Below are positions 51,511-61,069 of a stretch of 64,000 nt of DNA, piece by piece. The position numbers and the translations under genes were made by a program. Source of the stretch: Bacillota bacterium (GTDB lineage: Bacteria > Bacillota > Clostridia > Lachnospirales > Lachnospiraceae); assembly GCA_023439505.1 (NCBI GenBank), contig JAEXNR010000017.1:124001-188000 (forward strand). The letters are read 5' to 3'. The notes beneath the pieces are model-generated. The model ran no database searches. It was not told where the DNA came from and saw nothing but the letters and a program-made list of their open reading frames with translations. Every line of letters begins with the position of its first letter. Within the stretch, counting starts at the first letter, position 1.

Positions 51511-52410
51511 ATGAAGAAAAATAATACGGTATTAAAAAGGAAAAGAAATAAATTGGAAAATCCCTTAGTGCCATGGATGTTTTTGGCCCCATTTTTGAGT
51601 GTGTATTTATGTTTTTTTCTAGTCCCGGCAATATATTCTCTGGCCTTAAGTTTTATGAAATATAAAGGATATGGAAAGATGACCTTTGTCGGAGCACTCA
51701 ATTATCAAAAATTATTTCAATATGATGCTTTTTGGGCCTCACTTGGTAATACATTGTTTTATTTAATTGCCCACGTAATTCCTGTAATTACATTGTCTTT
51801 TTTGCTGGCATTATTAATTAAATCTAGTGTAATTAAACATAAGAGCTTATTTAAAGTTGGATTTTTTCTGCCACAAATTACAGCAAGTGTGTCCGCGATA
51901 ATGATTTGGAAGGTTGTATTGGGTACGAGATTTGGGGTAATTAATAAATTACTTGGCACTGAGATTCCCTTTCTTGAGAGCCTTGGTATTATGAGGTGGT
52001 CGGTTGTATTTGTAATGGCTTGGAGATCTATGGGGTGGTTTATGGTTATCTTTATCGCCGGTTTATCAACTGTATCCGATGACGTTATAGAAGCATCTAA
52101 AATCGACGGTGCAAATTCATTTCAGAGAATGATTAAAATTATCATGCCATTGATGAAACCAACGTTTATTTTTGCACTTTTTAATTGTAGTGTTACTACC
52201 TTCAAAGTATACAATGAACCGAATTTATTAATTGGAAATGCAGGCTCCACTGCACCGTCAGCTGTTGCACCAATCATGAATATTGTAACAAATAATATTA
52301 AAAATGGTAATTTTGGTACAGCATCAGCGGCTGGTTGGATGATATTCGTGTTTATTTTGATTATTTCACTGCTTCAGGCTACTATTTTACGAGAAGATAA
52401 AGAAAGGTAG
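51511..52410 (+). CDS. CUT1-type ABC permease (MalF/UgpA-like)
   Basis: The 299-aa product has six membrane helices. It opens with PWMFLAPFLSVYLCFFLVPAIYSLALSF and carries the EAA loop DVIEASKIDGANSFQRMIKIIMPLMKP. GGAGGAAAA precedes ATG 51511; the longer frame has no site. It forms a heterodimer with the next permease in this family. Confidence 0.92.
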   Translation: MKKNNTVLKRKRNKLENPLVPWMFLAPFLSVYLCFFLVPAIYSLALSFMKYKGYGKMTFVGALNYQKLFQYDAFWASLGNTLFYLIAHVIPVITLSFLLALLIKSSVIKHKSLFKVGFFLPQITASVSAIMIWKVVLGTRFGVINKLLGTEIPFLESLGIMRWSVVFVMAWRSMGWFMVIFIAGLSTVSDDVIEASKIDGANSFQRMIKIIMPLMKPTFIFALFNCSVTTFKVYNEPNLLIGNAGSTAPSAVAPIMNIVTNNIKNGNFGTASAAGWMIFVFILIISLLQATILREDKER

Positions 52411-52423
52411 GGGGGTTAATCAT

Positions 52424-53260
52424 ATGAAGATGAAACGAATATTAAATAAAATAGTTGGGGTCATACTTTTGGTGCTAATGGTAATTTTTATTTATCCGTT
52501 GGTAGTCATGATATTTGGATCCTTTAAGGATGCAGTTGAATTATCGACTAATCCGGCAGGGTTTCCGTCAAAGCTCAATTTTGATAATTATTTGAGACTG
52601 GTTAAATATGCAAATGGCATGTTTTTCAGATCTTGCTTGAACTCCTTAGGGGTGTCAACGATCTATACCGTATTAAGCATTCTTATTGCAGCTATGGCAG
52701 CATATGCATTCTCAAAATTTGATTTTAAAGGAAAAAACCTGCTGTTTGCAATTATAATTGGAACAATTATGGTACCGACTGAACTGAAAATGCCCGCATT
52801 ATATATTATGTTTAGTAAGATGGGGATTTTGGATACATACATCGTTCAGATATTACCCACGTTAGCCAGTGTTTTTACTATGTTTTTAATACGTCAGCAT
52901 ATGAATGGTTTACCGGATGCACTGTTAGAAGCCGGTAAGATTGATGGAGCCGGTCATATTAAAATTTTTACGGCGATAGTTTTACCGTTAGTTAAACCTG
53001 CACTTGGTGCAATGGCTATTTTACAGTTTCTGGGAAAATGGAATGATTTCCTATGGCCTTCAATGATGGTGACAAGTGTAAAAAAAATGCCTGTTATGGT
53101 TATACTTCCCACCTTGAACGACACACTGGATGTTTATACAAAACCTATGGAACTTATTATGGCAGGTTGTGTATGTGTAACTGTTCCCTTGTTTATTGTA
53201 TTTATAAGCAATCACGATAAATTTATGTCAAGTGTATCTATGGGAGCAGTAAAAGGCTAA
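52424..53260 (+). CDS. CUT1-type ABC permease (MalG/UgpE-like)
   Basis: The 278-aa product has about six helices, an N-terminal YPLVVMIFGSFKDAVEL block, and the EAA loop ALLEAGKIDGAGHIKIFTAIVLPLVKP. GGGGGG lies shortly before the ATG, 13 bases after the previous stop. Second half of the importer channel. Confidence 0.92.
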   Translation: MKMKRILNKIVGVILLVLMVIFIYPLVVMIFGSFKDAVELSTNPAGFPSKLNFDNYLRLVKYANGMFFRSCLNSLGVSTIYTVLSILIAAMAAYAFSKFDFKGKNLLFAIIIGTIMVPTELKMPALYIMFSKMGILDTYIVQILPTLASVFTMFLIRQHMNGLPDALLEAGKIDGAGHIKIFTAIVLPLVKPALGAMAILQFLGKWNDFLWPSMMVTSVKKMPVMVILPTLNDTLDVYTKPMELIMAGCVCVTVPLFIVFISNHDKFMSSVSMGAVKG

Positions 53261-53356
53261 ATAGTAATATGTAAATATTGAGATGCTGTACGAAAGATGA
53301 GAACTTTCTTTTATAAAATGATAGGAAAGGTTCATAGGGATTAGGAGAGATATAAA

Positions 53357-54136
53357 ATGGGATTAATAAAATATCGTTTTCATTCATCAATTATAAGTAT
53401 GGATACAGAAATTAACATTATTATTCCTGATAAGCGGTTATCAGAGGGCAACAACAAGTATCCTGTATTATATTTACTTCATGGAGCAGGGGGGGATTGT
53501 GACAGTTGGCTGCGTTATAGCTCAATTGAACGTTATGCAGAGCGGGAACAATTTGCGGTGGTTATGCCAAGTGCATATAATACCTGCTATTCAAATATGG
53601 CTCATGGCATCCCTTATTTTACTTTTTTATCGGAGGAGCTTCCGGAAAGAGTAGAGGCTGTTTTTCCGATTGCCAATATAAAAGAAAAACGTTTTGTGGC
53701 TGGGCTATCCATGGGTGGAAGAGGAGCTTTTTTGTGGGCGATGCGAAGACCTGATTTTTTTTCCGGAGCAGCATCTTTATCGGGAAGTTTAGATATTCTA
53801 CCCATGGCACAGCGTATGAAGGAAGAAAATAATCTGCTGGCACTTGAGAGATTTCATAATGCATTCGGTGATTTGAATACGCTGAGTCAAAGAGATAATG
53901 ATATTTATGTACTGGCTAAAAGACTTTCAGAGAGCCCTGAAAAACCACCGATGTTTTTATATGCCTGTGGGAAAGAGGATGTTCGGTATCAGGAACAGTT
54001 TCTTACATTTTTAAAGTATTGTGAAAAAGTGGACTTTAAAATAGATAGCTTTGATGGTCATGGTGATCATGATTTTGATTATTGGGATACTGCAATAAAC
54101 AAAGTTATTCGATGGATGAGCTCAACGTTGAAGTGA
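53357..54136 (+). CDS. Esterase of the EstA/esterase D type
   Basis: The 259-aa product has the LLHGAGGDCDSWLRYS oxyanion region, nucleophile elbow GLSMGGRGAFLWA, and closing residues ACGKEDVRY and FDGHGDHDFDYWD. There is no signal peptide, so it works on material already imported. Related proteins hydrolyse short acyl esters (tributyrin, acetylated sugars, S-formylglutathione). Its place between the importer and the aconitate/citrate genes suggests it releases an organic acid or sugar from an ester. GGAGAGA precedes the ATG. Confidence 0.85.
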   Translation: MGLIKYRFHSSIISMDTEINIIIPDKRLSEGNNKYPVLYLLHGAGGDCDSWLRYSSIERYAEREQFAVVMPSAYNTCYSNMAHGIPYFTFLSEELPERVEAVFPIANIKEKRFVAGLSMGGRGAFLWAMRRPDFFSGAASLSGSLDILPMAQRMKEENNLLALERFHNAFGDLNTLSQRDNDIYVLAKRLSESPEKPPMFLYACGKEDVRYQEQFLTFLKYCEKVDFKIDSFDGHGDHDFDYWDTAINKVIRWMSSTLK

Positions 54137-54220
54137 TAATATATTTCTTTGACTGAAAATCCATGGGTAAAATTCGTATACTTAGCAATTATGGGTGTAA
54201 ATATAAAAGAGGAGCATTAT

Positions 54221-55357
54221 ATGATTAGTAATAAGAAGATTCCATGCTCAATTATAAGGAGTGGAACCAGTAAAGGTGTGTTTTTTTTAAAAAATGATCT
54301 TCCTTCAGATGATAAGGAAAGAGATGAATTACTCTTGAAAATTATGGGAAGTCCGGATGTTAACCAGATCAATGGGCTTGGAGGTGCCAGATCTGTTGCA
54401 AGTAAGATCGCGATTATTTCTGTATCAGAGAGAGTGGATGCAGATATCGATTATACATTTGCTCAGGTTTCTATAGACAAGCCAATTATAAGTTATAAAG
54501 GGAATTGCGGAAATATTTCTTCCGGGGTAGGCCCATTTGCTATAGAAAAAAGACTTGTATCAGTAAAAGAGCCCTTGACTAAAGTAAGAATATTTAATAC
54601 GAATACACAGAAGGTGATTGTAGAAGAAGTATATGTCAAGGACGGAGAAGTTGTATATGACGGTGATTATGCAATTGCAGGTGTCCCCGGAACCGCAGCA
54701 CCCATCAGGCTACGTTTTATAAATCCTTCCGGGTCCGTTACCGGACAGCTTCTGCCGACCGGAAATGTCGTAGATAAATTGGAAGTGGAGGGAGCCGGAA
54801 CATTTAATGTTTCAATTGTTGACGTAACAAATCCACTGGTTTTTGTGAAAGCGGATGATATTGGAATGGATGGTAAGGAAACACCGGAAGCAATTGATTC
54901 TAATCAAGAGCTTCTTGATCTGCTTGAGAAAATCAGAGGAAATGCGGCTGTTAAAATTGGGCTGATTGATGATTATAGGGAATCTGCCAAGAAAACTCCT
55001 ACGGTTCCCAAACTGGCCATCGTAGCAAAAGCAGATTCCTACATAACGGTATCAGGGAAACAAGTAGGAGATAATGAGATAGATATATTATGCAGGATGA
55101 TGTCCATGCAAAAATCTCATCCTACCTATGCAATGACAGGAGCAATGTGTACAGCTGCTGCAGCCATGGTAAACGGAACAATTGTAAATCAACTGATGCG
55201 TGGCAATTTTGATCCGGAATGTATTAAAATCGGACACGCGGGCGGAATAATCGAAGCCGGAATCATTTATGAGATAAAAAATGGTCAGATGGAGATTTGC
55301 GATGCATTTGGCTACAGAACCGCTAGACTGTTGTTGGAAGGATATGCAGCAAAATAA
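54221..55357 (+). CDS. PrpF-family isomerase (aconitate/oxalomesaconate type)
   Basis: The 378-aa product matches PrpF: IPCSIIRSGTSKGVFFLKNDLP, DVNQINGLGGARSVASKIAI, then GNCGNISSGVGPFAIE and the C-terminal HPTYAMTGAMCTAAAAMVNGT. PrpF proteins shift double bonds or cis/trans geometry in aconitate-like acids. In E. coli the PrpF-like ybhH is close to the aconitase-like ybhJ, the same pairing as here. GAGGAG precedes ATG 54221. The next gene starts 44 bases downstream. The proposed substrate, aconitate, is inference from neighbours. Confidence 0.85.
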   Translation: MISNKKIPCSIIRSGTSKGVFFLKNDLPSDDKERDELLLKIMGSPDVNQINGLGGARSVASKIAIISVSERVDADIDYTFAQVSIDKPIISYKGNCGNISSGVGPFAIEKRLVSVKEPLTKVRIFNTNTQKVIVEEVYVKDGEVVYDGDYAIAGVPGTAAPIRLRFINPSGSVTGQLLPTGNVVDKLEVEGAGTFNVSIVDVTNPLVFVKADDIGMDGKETPEAIDSNQELLDLLEKIRGNAAVKIGLIDDYRESAKKTPTVPKLAIVAKADSYITVSGKQVGDNEIDILCRMMSMQKSHPTYAMTGAMCTAAAAMVNGTIVNQLMRGNFDPECIKIGHAGGIIEAGIIYEIKNGQMEICDAFGYRTARLLLEGYAAK

Positions 55358-55400
55358 ACAGTATACTTTAACATAATGAGAAATATTTTGGTGGTGAAAT

Positions 55401-57683
55401 ATGATGAGATTATATGATAAAGGAGTATACCTGATTGATGGTAAAGAACTCCTACCGGAAGAAGAATTACATAAAAGTGTGTTAGAAAATTGGAAATTCA
55501 ATAAGGCGCAAGCGCATAAGGGAACCATTACATATTCCATATTAAAGGAGCATAATACCTCAGGTGATATGCATGACCTTAAGCTGAAGTTTGATTCAAT
55601 TACATCTCATGATCTTACTTATGTCGGTATCATTCAGACCGCAAAGGCCTCAGGTATGGAAACTTTCCCGTTGCCCTATATTCTTACGAACTGTCATAAC
55701 TCTTTATGTGCAGTTGGAGGGACAATTAATGGGGATGATCACCTGTTTGGATTATCCGCATGCAAAAGGTATGGTGGAATTTATGTACCACCGCATATCG
55801 CGGTAATTCATCAGTATATCCGTGAGATGATGGCAGGCTGCGGTAAAATGATTTTGGGATCGGATAGCCATACAAGATATGGAGCGCTTGGAACATTGGC
55901 GATAGGTGAAGGCGGAGGAGAACTGGTGAAACAATTACTTCAGGACACTTATGATATTAAGTATCCGGAAGTGATTGCTGTTTATCTTGATGGAAAGGTC
56001 CGTCCGGGAGTTGGTCCTCATGATGTTGCATTGGCAATCGTTGGTAAAGTTTTTAAAAATGGATATGTGAAAAATAAAATCATGGAATTTGTAGGACCGG
56101 GGATCAAATCCATGCCGACAGATTTTAGAAATAGCATTGATGTAATGACAACAGAAACAACCTGCCTATCGTCAATATGGCAGACAGATCATGATACTGG
56201 AAAATATTTGCACGAGCATGGAAGAGCAAATGAATATCGAGAGCTTAAGCCCGCAAAAATAACATATTATGAGGGTGCAATTTATATAGATTTGAGCACT
56301 ATCAACCCAATGATAGCATTACCGTTTCATCCCAGCAATGTATATGAATTAGAGGATGTGGTTCATCATGCCGGAGACATACTGCGAGAGGTTGAACGTG
56401 AGGCAGCGAGAATAACAGGAAGATCCGAACAGGATTTTCATATTACAGATAAGCTTGTGGATGGAAAACTAAGAGCAACACAGGGAATAATAGCAGGATG
56501 CGCAGGCGGAAATTATATTAATGTTATGGAGGCTGTTAATATCATAAGAGGGAAAACATTCGGAAATGAGATATTCTCATTGTCTGTTTATCCATCCTCA
56601 CAGCCTGTGTACATTGATTTGATAAGAAAGGGAGCCATAGATAATATGTTGCTTTCGGGAGGGATAGTAAAGACAGCATTTTGTGGACCATGTTTTGGCG
56701 CAGGCGATACACCCTCAAATAATGGATTCAGTATACGGCACACCACGAGAAATTTTCCGAACCGTGAAGGTTCAAAGCCTGGTATGGGTCAGATGGCAGC
56801 AGTAGCACTTATGGATGCAAGATCAATAGCTGCAACTGCTGTAAATGGAGGGATTCTTACCTCTGCAACGGATCTTGCCACAGATGATGAAGTACCTGAA
56901 TATCAATTTGAAGATAAGATATATAAATCAAGGGTGTACCAGGGATTTGCCAGGCAGGATAATACTGAAAAACTTATATATGGACCCAATATAAAAGACT
57001 GGCCGGAAATGAGTGTATTAGGGGAACATATTGTAGTACAGATTTGTTCAATCATATTAGATCCTGTAACTACAACGGATGAGTTGATTCCTTCTGGTGA
57101 AACAGCATCATATCGATCTAATCCCATTGGGCTTGCAGAATATACTCTGTCACGAAGAGATCCGGAATATGTCGAGCGTGCTAAGAAAGTAGATAAAATC
57201 GAAAAGGCAAGGGTATCAGGAGAGGATATTACGATAGGAGAAGAAGGTATAGAGCAAATCTTAGAGAAAATTCATTCTATCTCAGGTTGGGAAGAAGTTT
57301 CAATGGATAATACAGAATTTGGAAGTGCAATATATGCAATTAAGCCCGGTGATGGCTCTGCAAGAGAGCAGGCGGCAAGCTGTCAGAGAGTCATTGGGGG
57401 ACTGGCAAATTTCTGTAAAGAATACGCAACAAAACGATATCGTTCGAATGTAATTAATTGGGGAATGATCCCGTTCCAGATGGATGGGGAACCTGAATTT
57501 CAGGTAGGTGCTTACATATTTATTCCTGAAATAAGAAAAGCGCTTGACTTAGAAAAAAAAGAGATCAAGGCATATATTCTGGAGAATGAAATAAAGGAAT
57601 TAAGTTTGTATATCGCAGACCTGTCATCAAAAGAAAAGGAAATTATAAAAGCTGGAAGTCTGATAAATTACAATAGGAAGTAG
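55401..57683 (+). CDS. Aconitase-family hydratase (YbhJ-like)
   Basis: The 760-aa product has the aconitase fold in one chain: GSDSHTRYGALGTLAIGEGGGE, then the Fe-S cysteine regions with GCAGGNY and FCGPCFGAGDTPSNNG, followed by HTTRNFPNREGSKPG with substrate-binding residues, and a C-terminal domain with SCQRVIGGLANFCKEY. Length and pattern fit YbhJ rather than AcnA or AcnB. Expected reaction: hydration of an unsaturated tricarboxylate to citrate or isocitrate on a 4Fe-4S centre. It lies directly before citD, only 9 bases apart. Confidence 0.88.
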   Translation: MMRLYDKGVYLIDGKELLPEEELHKSVLENWKFNKAQAHKGTITYSILKEHNTSGDMHDLKLKFDSITSHDLTYVGIIQTAKASGMETFPLPYILTNCHNSLCAVGGTINGDDHLFGLSACKRYGGIYVPPHIAVIHQYIREMMAGCGKMILGSDSHTRYGALGTLAIGEGGGELVKQLLQDTYDIKYPEVIAVYLDGKVRPGVGPHDVALAIVGKVFKNGYVKNKIMEFVGPGIKSMPTDFRNSIDVMTTETTCLSSIWQTDHDTGKYLHEHGRANEYRELKPAKITYYEGAIYIDLSTINPMIALPFHPSNVYELEDVVHHAGDILREVEREAARITGRSEQDFHITDKLVDGKLRATQGIIAGCAGGNYINVMEAVNIIRGKTFGNEIFSLSVYPSSQPVYIDLIRKGAIDNMLLSGGIVKTAFCGPCFGAGDTPSNNGFSIRHTTRNFPNREGSKPGMGQMAAVALMDARSIAATAVNGGILTSATDLATDDEVPEYQFEDKIYKSRVYQGFARQDNTEKLIYGPNIKDWPEMSVLGEHIVVQICSIILDPVTTTDELIPSGETASYRSNPIGLAEYTLSRRDPEYVERAKKVDKIEKARVSGEDITIGEEGIEQILEKIHSISGWEEVSMDNTEFGSAIYAIKPGDGSAREQAASCQRVIGGLANFCKEYATKRYRSNVINWGMIPFQMDGEPEFQVGAYIFIPEIRKALDLEKKEIKAYILENEIKELSLYIADLSSKEKEIIKAGSLINYNRK

Positions 57684-57692
57684 GCATATGAA

Positions 57693-57992
57693 ATGAAAAT
57701 AATAAAACCTGCTATGGCAGGTACATTGGAATCCAGTGATTTGCAGGTCACTGTAGAACAAGGTGATGGTACTGTGGAGCTTGAACTGGAAAGCGATGTT
57801 ATACATCAATATGGGAACCAGATTCGGGGTGTGATTTTAGATACACTGAAAAGATTAAACGTGAGTGATATTAAGATATCAGTTGTTGACAAGGGAGCTC
57901 TCGACTGTACGATAAAGGCCAGGGTTGAGTGTGCTGTATATCGAGCATCCGAACAAACGGAAGATATGCCCTGGGGAGGTGCAAGTAAATAG
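57693..57992 (+). CDS. citD: Citrate lyase acyl carrier protein (gamma subunit)
   Basis: The 99-aa product carries the phosphoribosyl-dephospho-CoA arm on a Ser in PAMAGTLESSDL (near residue 14). Further CitD marks are ELELESDVIHQYGNQI and DKGALDCTIKARVECA. It shuttles acetyl and citryl groups between CitF and CitE. The stop overlaps the GTG start of citE by one base. Confidence 0.95.
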   Translation: MKIIKPAMAGTLESSDLQVTVEQGDGTVELELESDVIHQYGNQIRGVILDTLKRLNVSDIKISVVDKGALDCTIKARVECAVYRASEQTEDMPWGGASK

Positions 57993-58891
57993 TGAATCTC
58001 AATAAAAAACGTTTAAGAAGAACCATGATGTTCCTGAATACACAGAAACCTGGATTAATTAAGGATCCATATCTCTATGGCCCGGATTCCATTATTCTGG
58101 ATTTAGAAGATGCAGTGAGTCAGAATCAAAAAGATGCAGCAAGATTTTCACTCTATCACGCATTAAGAGAAATAGATTACTACAATACAGAAAAGATTGT
58201 GAGAATAAATAGTGTTGATTCACCGTATTGGAAGGAAGATATACGAGCCGCGGTAGCGGGAGGCTGTGATTCCATTAGGATACCTAAGGCGGAGTGCCCA
58301 AAAGATGTCAGGATTGTGGAAGAAGTCATATTGGAAGCAGAAAGACAATATGGACGGGAGGAAGGCAGTGTATTGATTATGGCCGCAATTGAATCGGCTA
58401 AGGGTGTCATGAAGGCATTGGATCTATGCGAAGCCTCGGAAAGGGTGTTTGGCATAGCATTATCAGGTGGAGATTATACAAAGGATTTACAAACTCATAT
58501 CACCGGTACCGGAATTGAACTTATGGGTGCACGGCAAAATATTCTTATTGCAGCAAGAGCAGCGAAGGTTCAATGTTTTGACACTGTATATACTGATCTA
58601 AACGATATGGAAGGCTTTAAAAGAGATGTGGAAACAATCCATCTAATGGGATATGATGGAAAATCAATTATTCATCCCCGACAAATTAACATAGTACATG
58701 ACATATTTACTCCTTCCGAGAAGGATATTATATATGCAGAAAAGGTTGTAAGAGAGATTGAAGAAAAACAGGCATTGGGCGTCGGAGTGTTTGTAGTGGA
58801 TGGAAAAATGATCGATATCGCTTTTTACGACGGCGCAAAAAGAACGATAGAGCTTGCAAAGATTTCGGGTGTACATAAGGGGGAATATTAA
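57992..58891 (+). CDS. citE: Citrate lyase beta subunit (citryl-ACP lyase)
   Basis: The 299-aa product cleaves citryl-ACP to acetyl-ACP and oxaloacetate. It has LRRTMMFLNTQKP, DSIILDLEDAVSQNQKDAAR with metal and substrate contacts, RINSVDSPYW, SIRIPKAEC, AAIESAKGV and a Gly-rich ALSGGDYTKDL. The GTG start overlaps the citD stop. Length is normal for CitE. Confidence 0.95.
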   Translation: MNLNKKRLRRTMMFLNTQKPGLIKDPYLYGPDSIILDLEDAVSQNQKDAARFSLYHALREIDYYNTEKIVRINSVDSPYWKEDIRAAVAGGCDSIRIPKAECPKDVRIVEEVILEAERQYGREEGSVLIMAAIESAKGVMKALDLCEASERVFGIALSGGDYTKDLQTHITGTGIELMGARQNILIAARAAKVQCFDTVYTDLNDMEGFKRDVETIHLMGYDGKSIIHPRQINIVHDIFTPSEKDIIYAEKVVREIEEKQALGVGVFVVDGKMIDIAFYDGAKRTIELAKISGVHKGEY

Positions 58892-60454
58892 ATGATCAAT
58901 GCAGTGGGAAGGGATATCCCTGAAGAAATTACTCGAATGACCGGAAAAGAAGTATTTCAGGGAATACATTACAGGGACGGATTTGAATATAAAAAGTATG
59001 GTCCTACTACCAAATGTGTAAGTAATTCGAATGGGAGCAAAATTGTGAATTGCATCCGGGATGCTTTGCTGAAATGTGGTGCCAAAGATAAAATGACAAT
59101 AAGTTTTCATCATCATTTTCGGGATGGCGATTTTATCGTGAATATGGTGATGGAAGAAATTCACAAGCTTGGTATCAAGGATATTACAATATGTGCAAGT
59201 TCTCTAGGAAAAGCACATGATCCTATCGTACCCTATATCGAGGATGGAACAATAACAACGATAGAATCTTCCGGTGTCCGCGGAAAAATCGGTGAGGCAA
59301 TTTCACATGGGAAATTGAAAGGTATCGCTATTATGCGTTCACACGGCGGACGAGTAAGAGCGATTGAGACCGGGGAAACAAAGATAGACATAGCCTTTAT
59401 TGGCTCCCCAACTTGCGATGAATATGGTAATTGCCGTGGTATTGGCGGAAAAAATAATTGCGGTGTTTTGTCGTATGCGATGGTTGATGGGGATTATGCA
59501 GATAAGGTGGTCGCAATCACAGATACTCTGGTACCTTTCCCTAATTTCCCTGCTCATATCAGCATGACAAAGGTGGATTATGTTGTGGTCGTAGATTCAA
59601 TTGGAGATCAGAATAAAATTGCGACTGGAGCGGCAAAACCAACTACTGATATGAGAAAGTTAATGATGGCTGATTACTGTACCCAGTTTGTTGTAAATAC
59701 TCCTTATTTTAAGGACGGATTTTCTTATCAGACAGGAGTAGGAGGAGCGTCCATTGCCTCTACAGTGTCTCTCGCTAAAATCATGAAGGAAAGAAACATT
59801 CGTATGCGATTCGGTGTTGGTGGATTGACAAAGCCAATGTGCGAGTTATTGGTAAATGATCAGGTGGATTGCTTACTGGATACCCAGGACTTTGATCTGG
59901 ATGCAATTGAATCCGTGAAGGAACTAAAACATTTTCGGATTTCGGCAGGTGAATATGCTGACCCGTTTAATAAGGGGGCAGTGGTTAATAAACTGGATTT
60001 TGTAATATTAGCATCTCTTGAAGTTGATGTTCATTTTAATTGCAATGTTGTTGTGGGATCGGATGGCATTATAGCGGGAGCACAGGGGGGGCATCCGGAT
60101 ACCGCTGCAGGTGCAAAATGTACGATTGTAATTTCTCCTTTATTACAAGGCAGAATACCGGCGATTTGTACAGAAGTTACGACAGTAACCACACCGGGAG
60201 AATCCATAGATGTTGTCATTACCGATTATGGAATTGCAATCAACCCCGCAAGGAAGGATCTTATTGAATGCATGAAGGGTGTAAATCTGCCATTTAAAAA
60301 AATAGAAGAACTAAGAGATATTGCATATCGTATTGCAGGAGAACCGGAGAAGGTTAAGTTCGGAGATCGTGTGGTTGGCATCATCGAAAGTAGAGACGGG
60401 ACAATAATGGATGTTGTCCGTATTATAAAGCCTTTTACATTTGATGAGGCATAA
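58892..60454 (+). CDS. citF: Citrate lyase alpha subunit (citrate:acetyl-ACP transferase)
   Basis: The 520-aa product exchanges citrate for acetate on the acyl carrier. It shows TISFHHHFRDGDFIVNMVM, AIMRSHGGRVRAIE, the middle VDYVVVVDSIGD, and a late AGAQGGHPDTAAGAKCTIV typical of CitF. The ATG directly follows the citE stop, so the three subunits are tightly coupled. Confidence 0.95.
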   Translation: MINAVGRDIPEEITRMTGKEVFQGIHYRDGFEYKKYGPTTKCVSNSNGSKIVNCIRDALLKCGAKDKMTISFHHHFRDGDFIVNMVMEEIHKLGIKDITICASSLGKAHDPIVPYIEDGTITTIESSGVRGKIGEAISHGKLKGIAIMRSHGGRVRAIETGETKIDIAFIGSPTCDEYGNCRGIGGKNNCGVLSYAMVDGDYADKVVAITDTLVPFPNFPAHISMTKVDYVVVVDSIGDQNKIATGAAKPTTDMRKLMMADYCTQFVVNTPYFKDGFSYQTGVGGASIASTVSLAKIMKERNIRMRFGVGGLTKPMCELLVNDQVDCLLDTQDFDLDAIESVKELKHFRISAGEYADPFNKGAVVNKLDFVILASLEVDVHFNCNVVVGSDGIIAGAQGGHPDTAAGAKCTIVISPLLQGRIPAICTEVTTVTTPGESIDVVITDYGIAINPARKDLIECMKGVNLPFKKIEELRDIAYRIAGEPEKVKFGDRVVGIIESRDGTIMDVVRIIKPFTFDEA

Positions 60455-60487
60455 GAAAATAGGAACATGAGAAAGGGATAGAAGAAG

Positions 60488-61015
60488 ATGAATAACTATG
60501 AGACTGTTTCATTAGAAGAAATGTTATTATTTCGTGAAAATAAATATTTGCTTCAAGGGTTATTTTGTAATATATATCCTGATTGTATTATCATATCCCT
60601 TTCTTTGAACATACCCGGCCCTCAAAAAATAAATGAAAAATACAAAATAATTTTTGAGAGAGGGACAAAGAAGATAGAAGAGTCATTAATCAAAAATGGA
60701 AATAGATTAATAGAAATCGCAAAAATAGAGAATAAATGCGGTAATATCGCATTTTTTATTGTCAAAGGTTCTGCTGTCAGAGTAATAAAAAAATATATGA
60801 TAGACATTGAAGAGAAGGATGAATTCGGAAGATTACTCGATATCGATGTATATTACGATAATTGCCGGCAGATTAGTAGAAAAGATATGATGATCTCTGA
60901 GAGAAAATGCCTGATCTGTGAAAACAACGCCAAAGCATGTGCGAGAAATCAAACACACTCACTAATTGAACTTCAGCAAAAAATTGAAGAAATGTTAGGG
61001 GACTTTAATGTTTAA
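60488..61015 (+). CDS. citX: Apo-citrate lyase phosphoribosyl-dephospho-CoA transferase
   Basis: CitX loads the prosthetic group precursor onto CitD. The 175-aa product has the catalytic-type GRLLDIDVY block near residue 115 and the C-terminal CLICENNAKACARNQTHS, both typical. AAAGGGATAGAAG precedes the ATG. It is a separate gene here, not fused to CitG. Confidence 0.9.
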   Translation: MNNYETVSLEEMLLFRENKYLLQGLFCNIYPDCIIISLSLNIPGPQKINEKYKIIFERGTKKIEESLIKNGNRLIEIAKIENKCGNIAFFIVKGSAVRVIKKYMIDIEEKDEFGRLLDIDVYYDNCRQISRKDMMISERKCLICENNAKACARNQTHSLIELQQKIEEMLGDFNV

Positions 61016-61069
61016 AAATAGAACAAGGTAAAGTGTTTGAAGGATTTTTTATCAGGATGGAGGGCAAAT

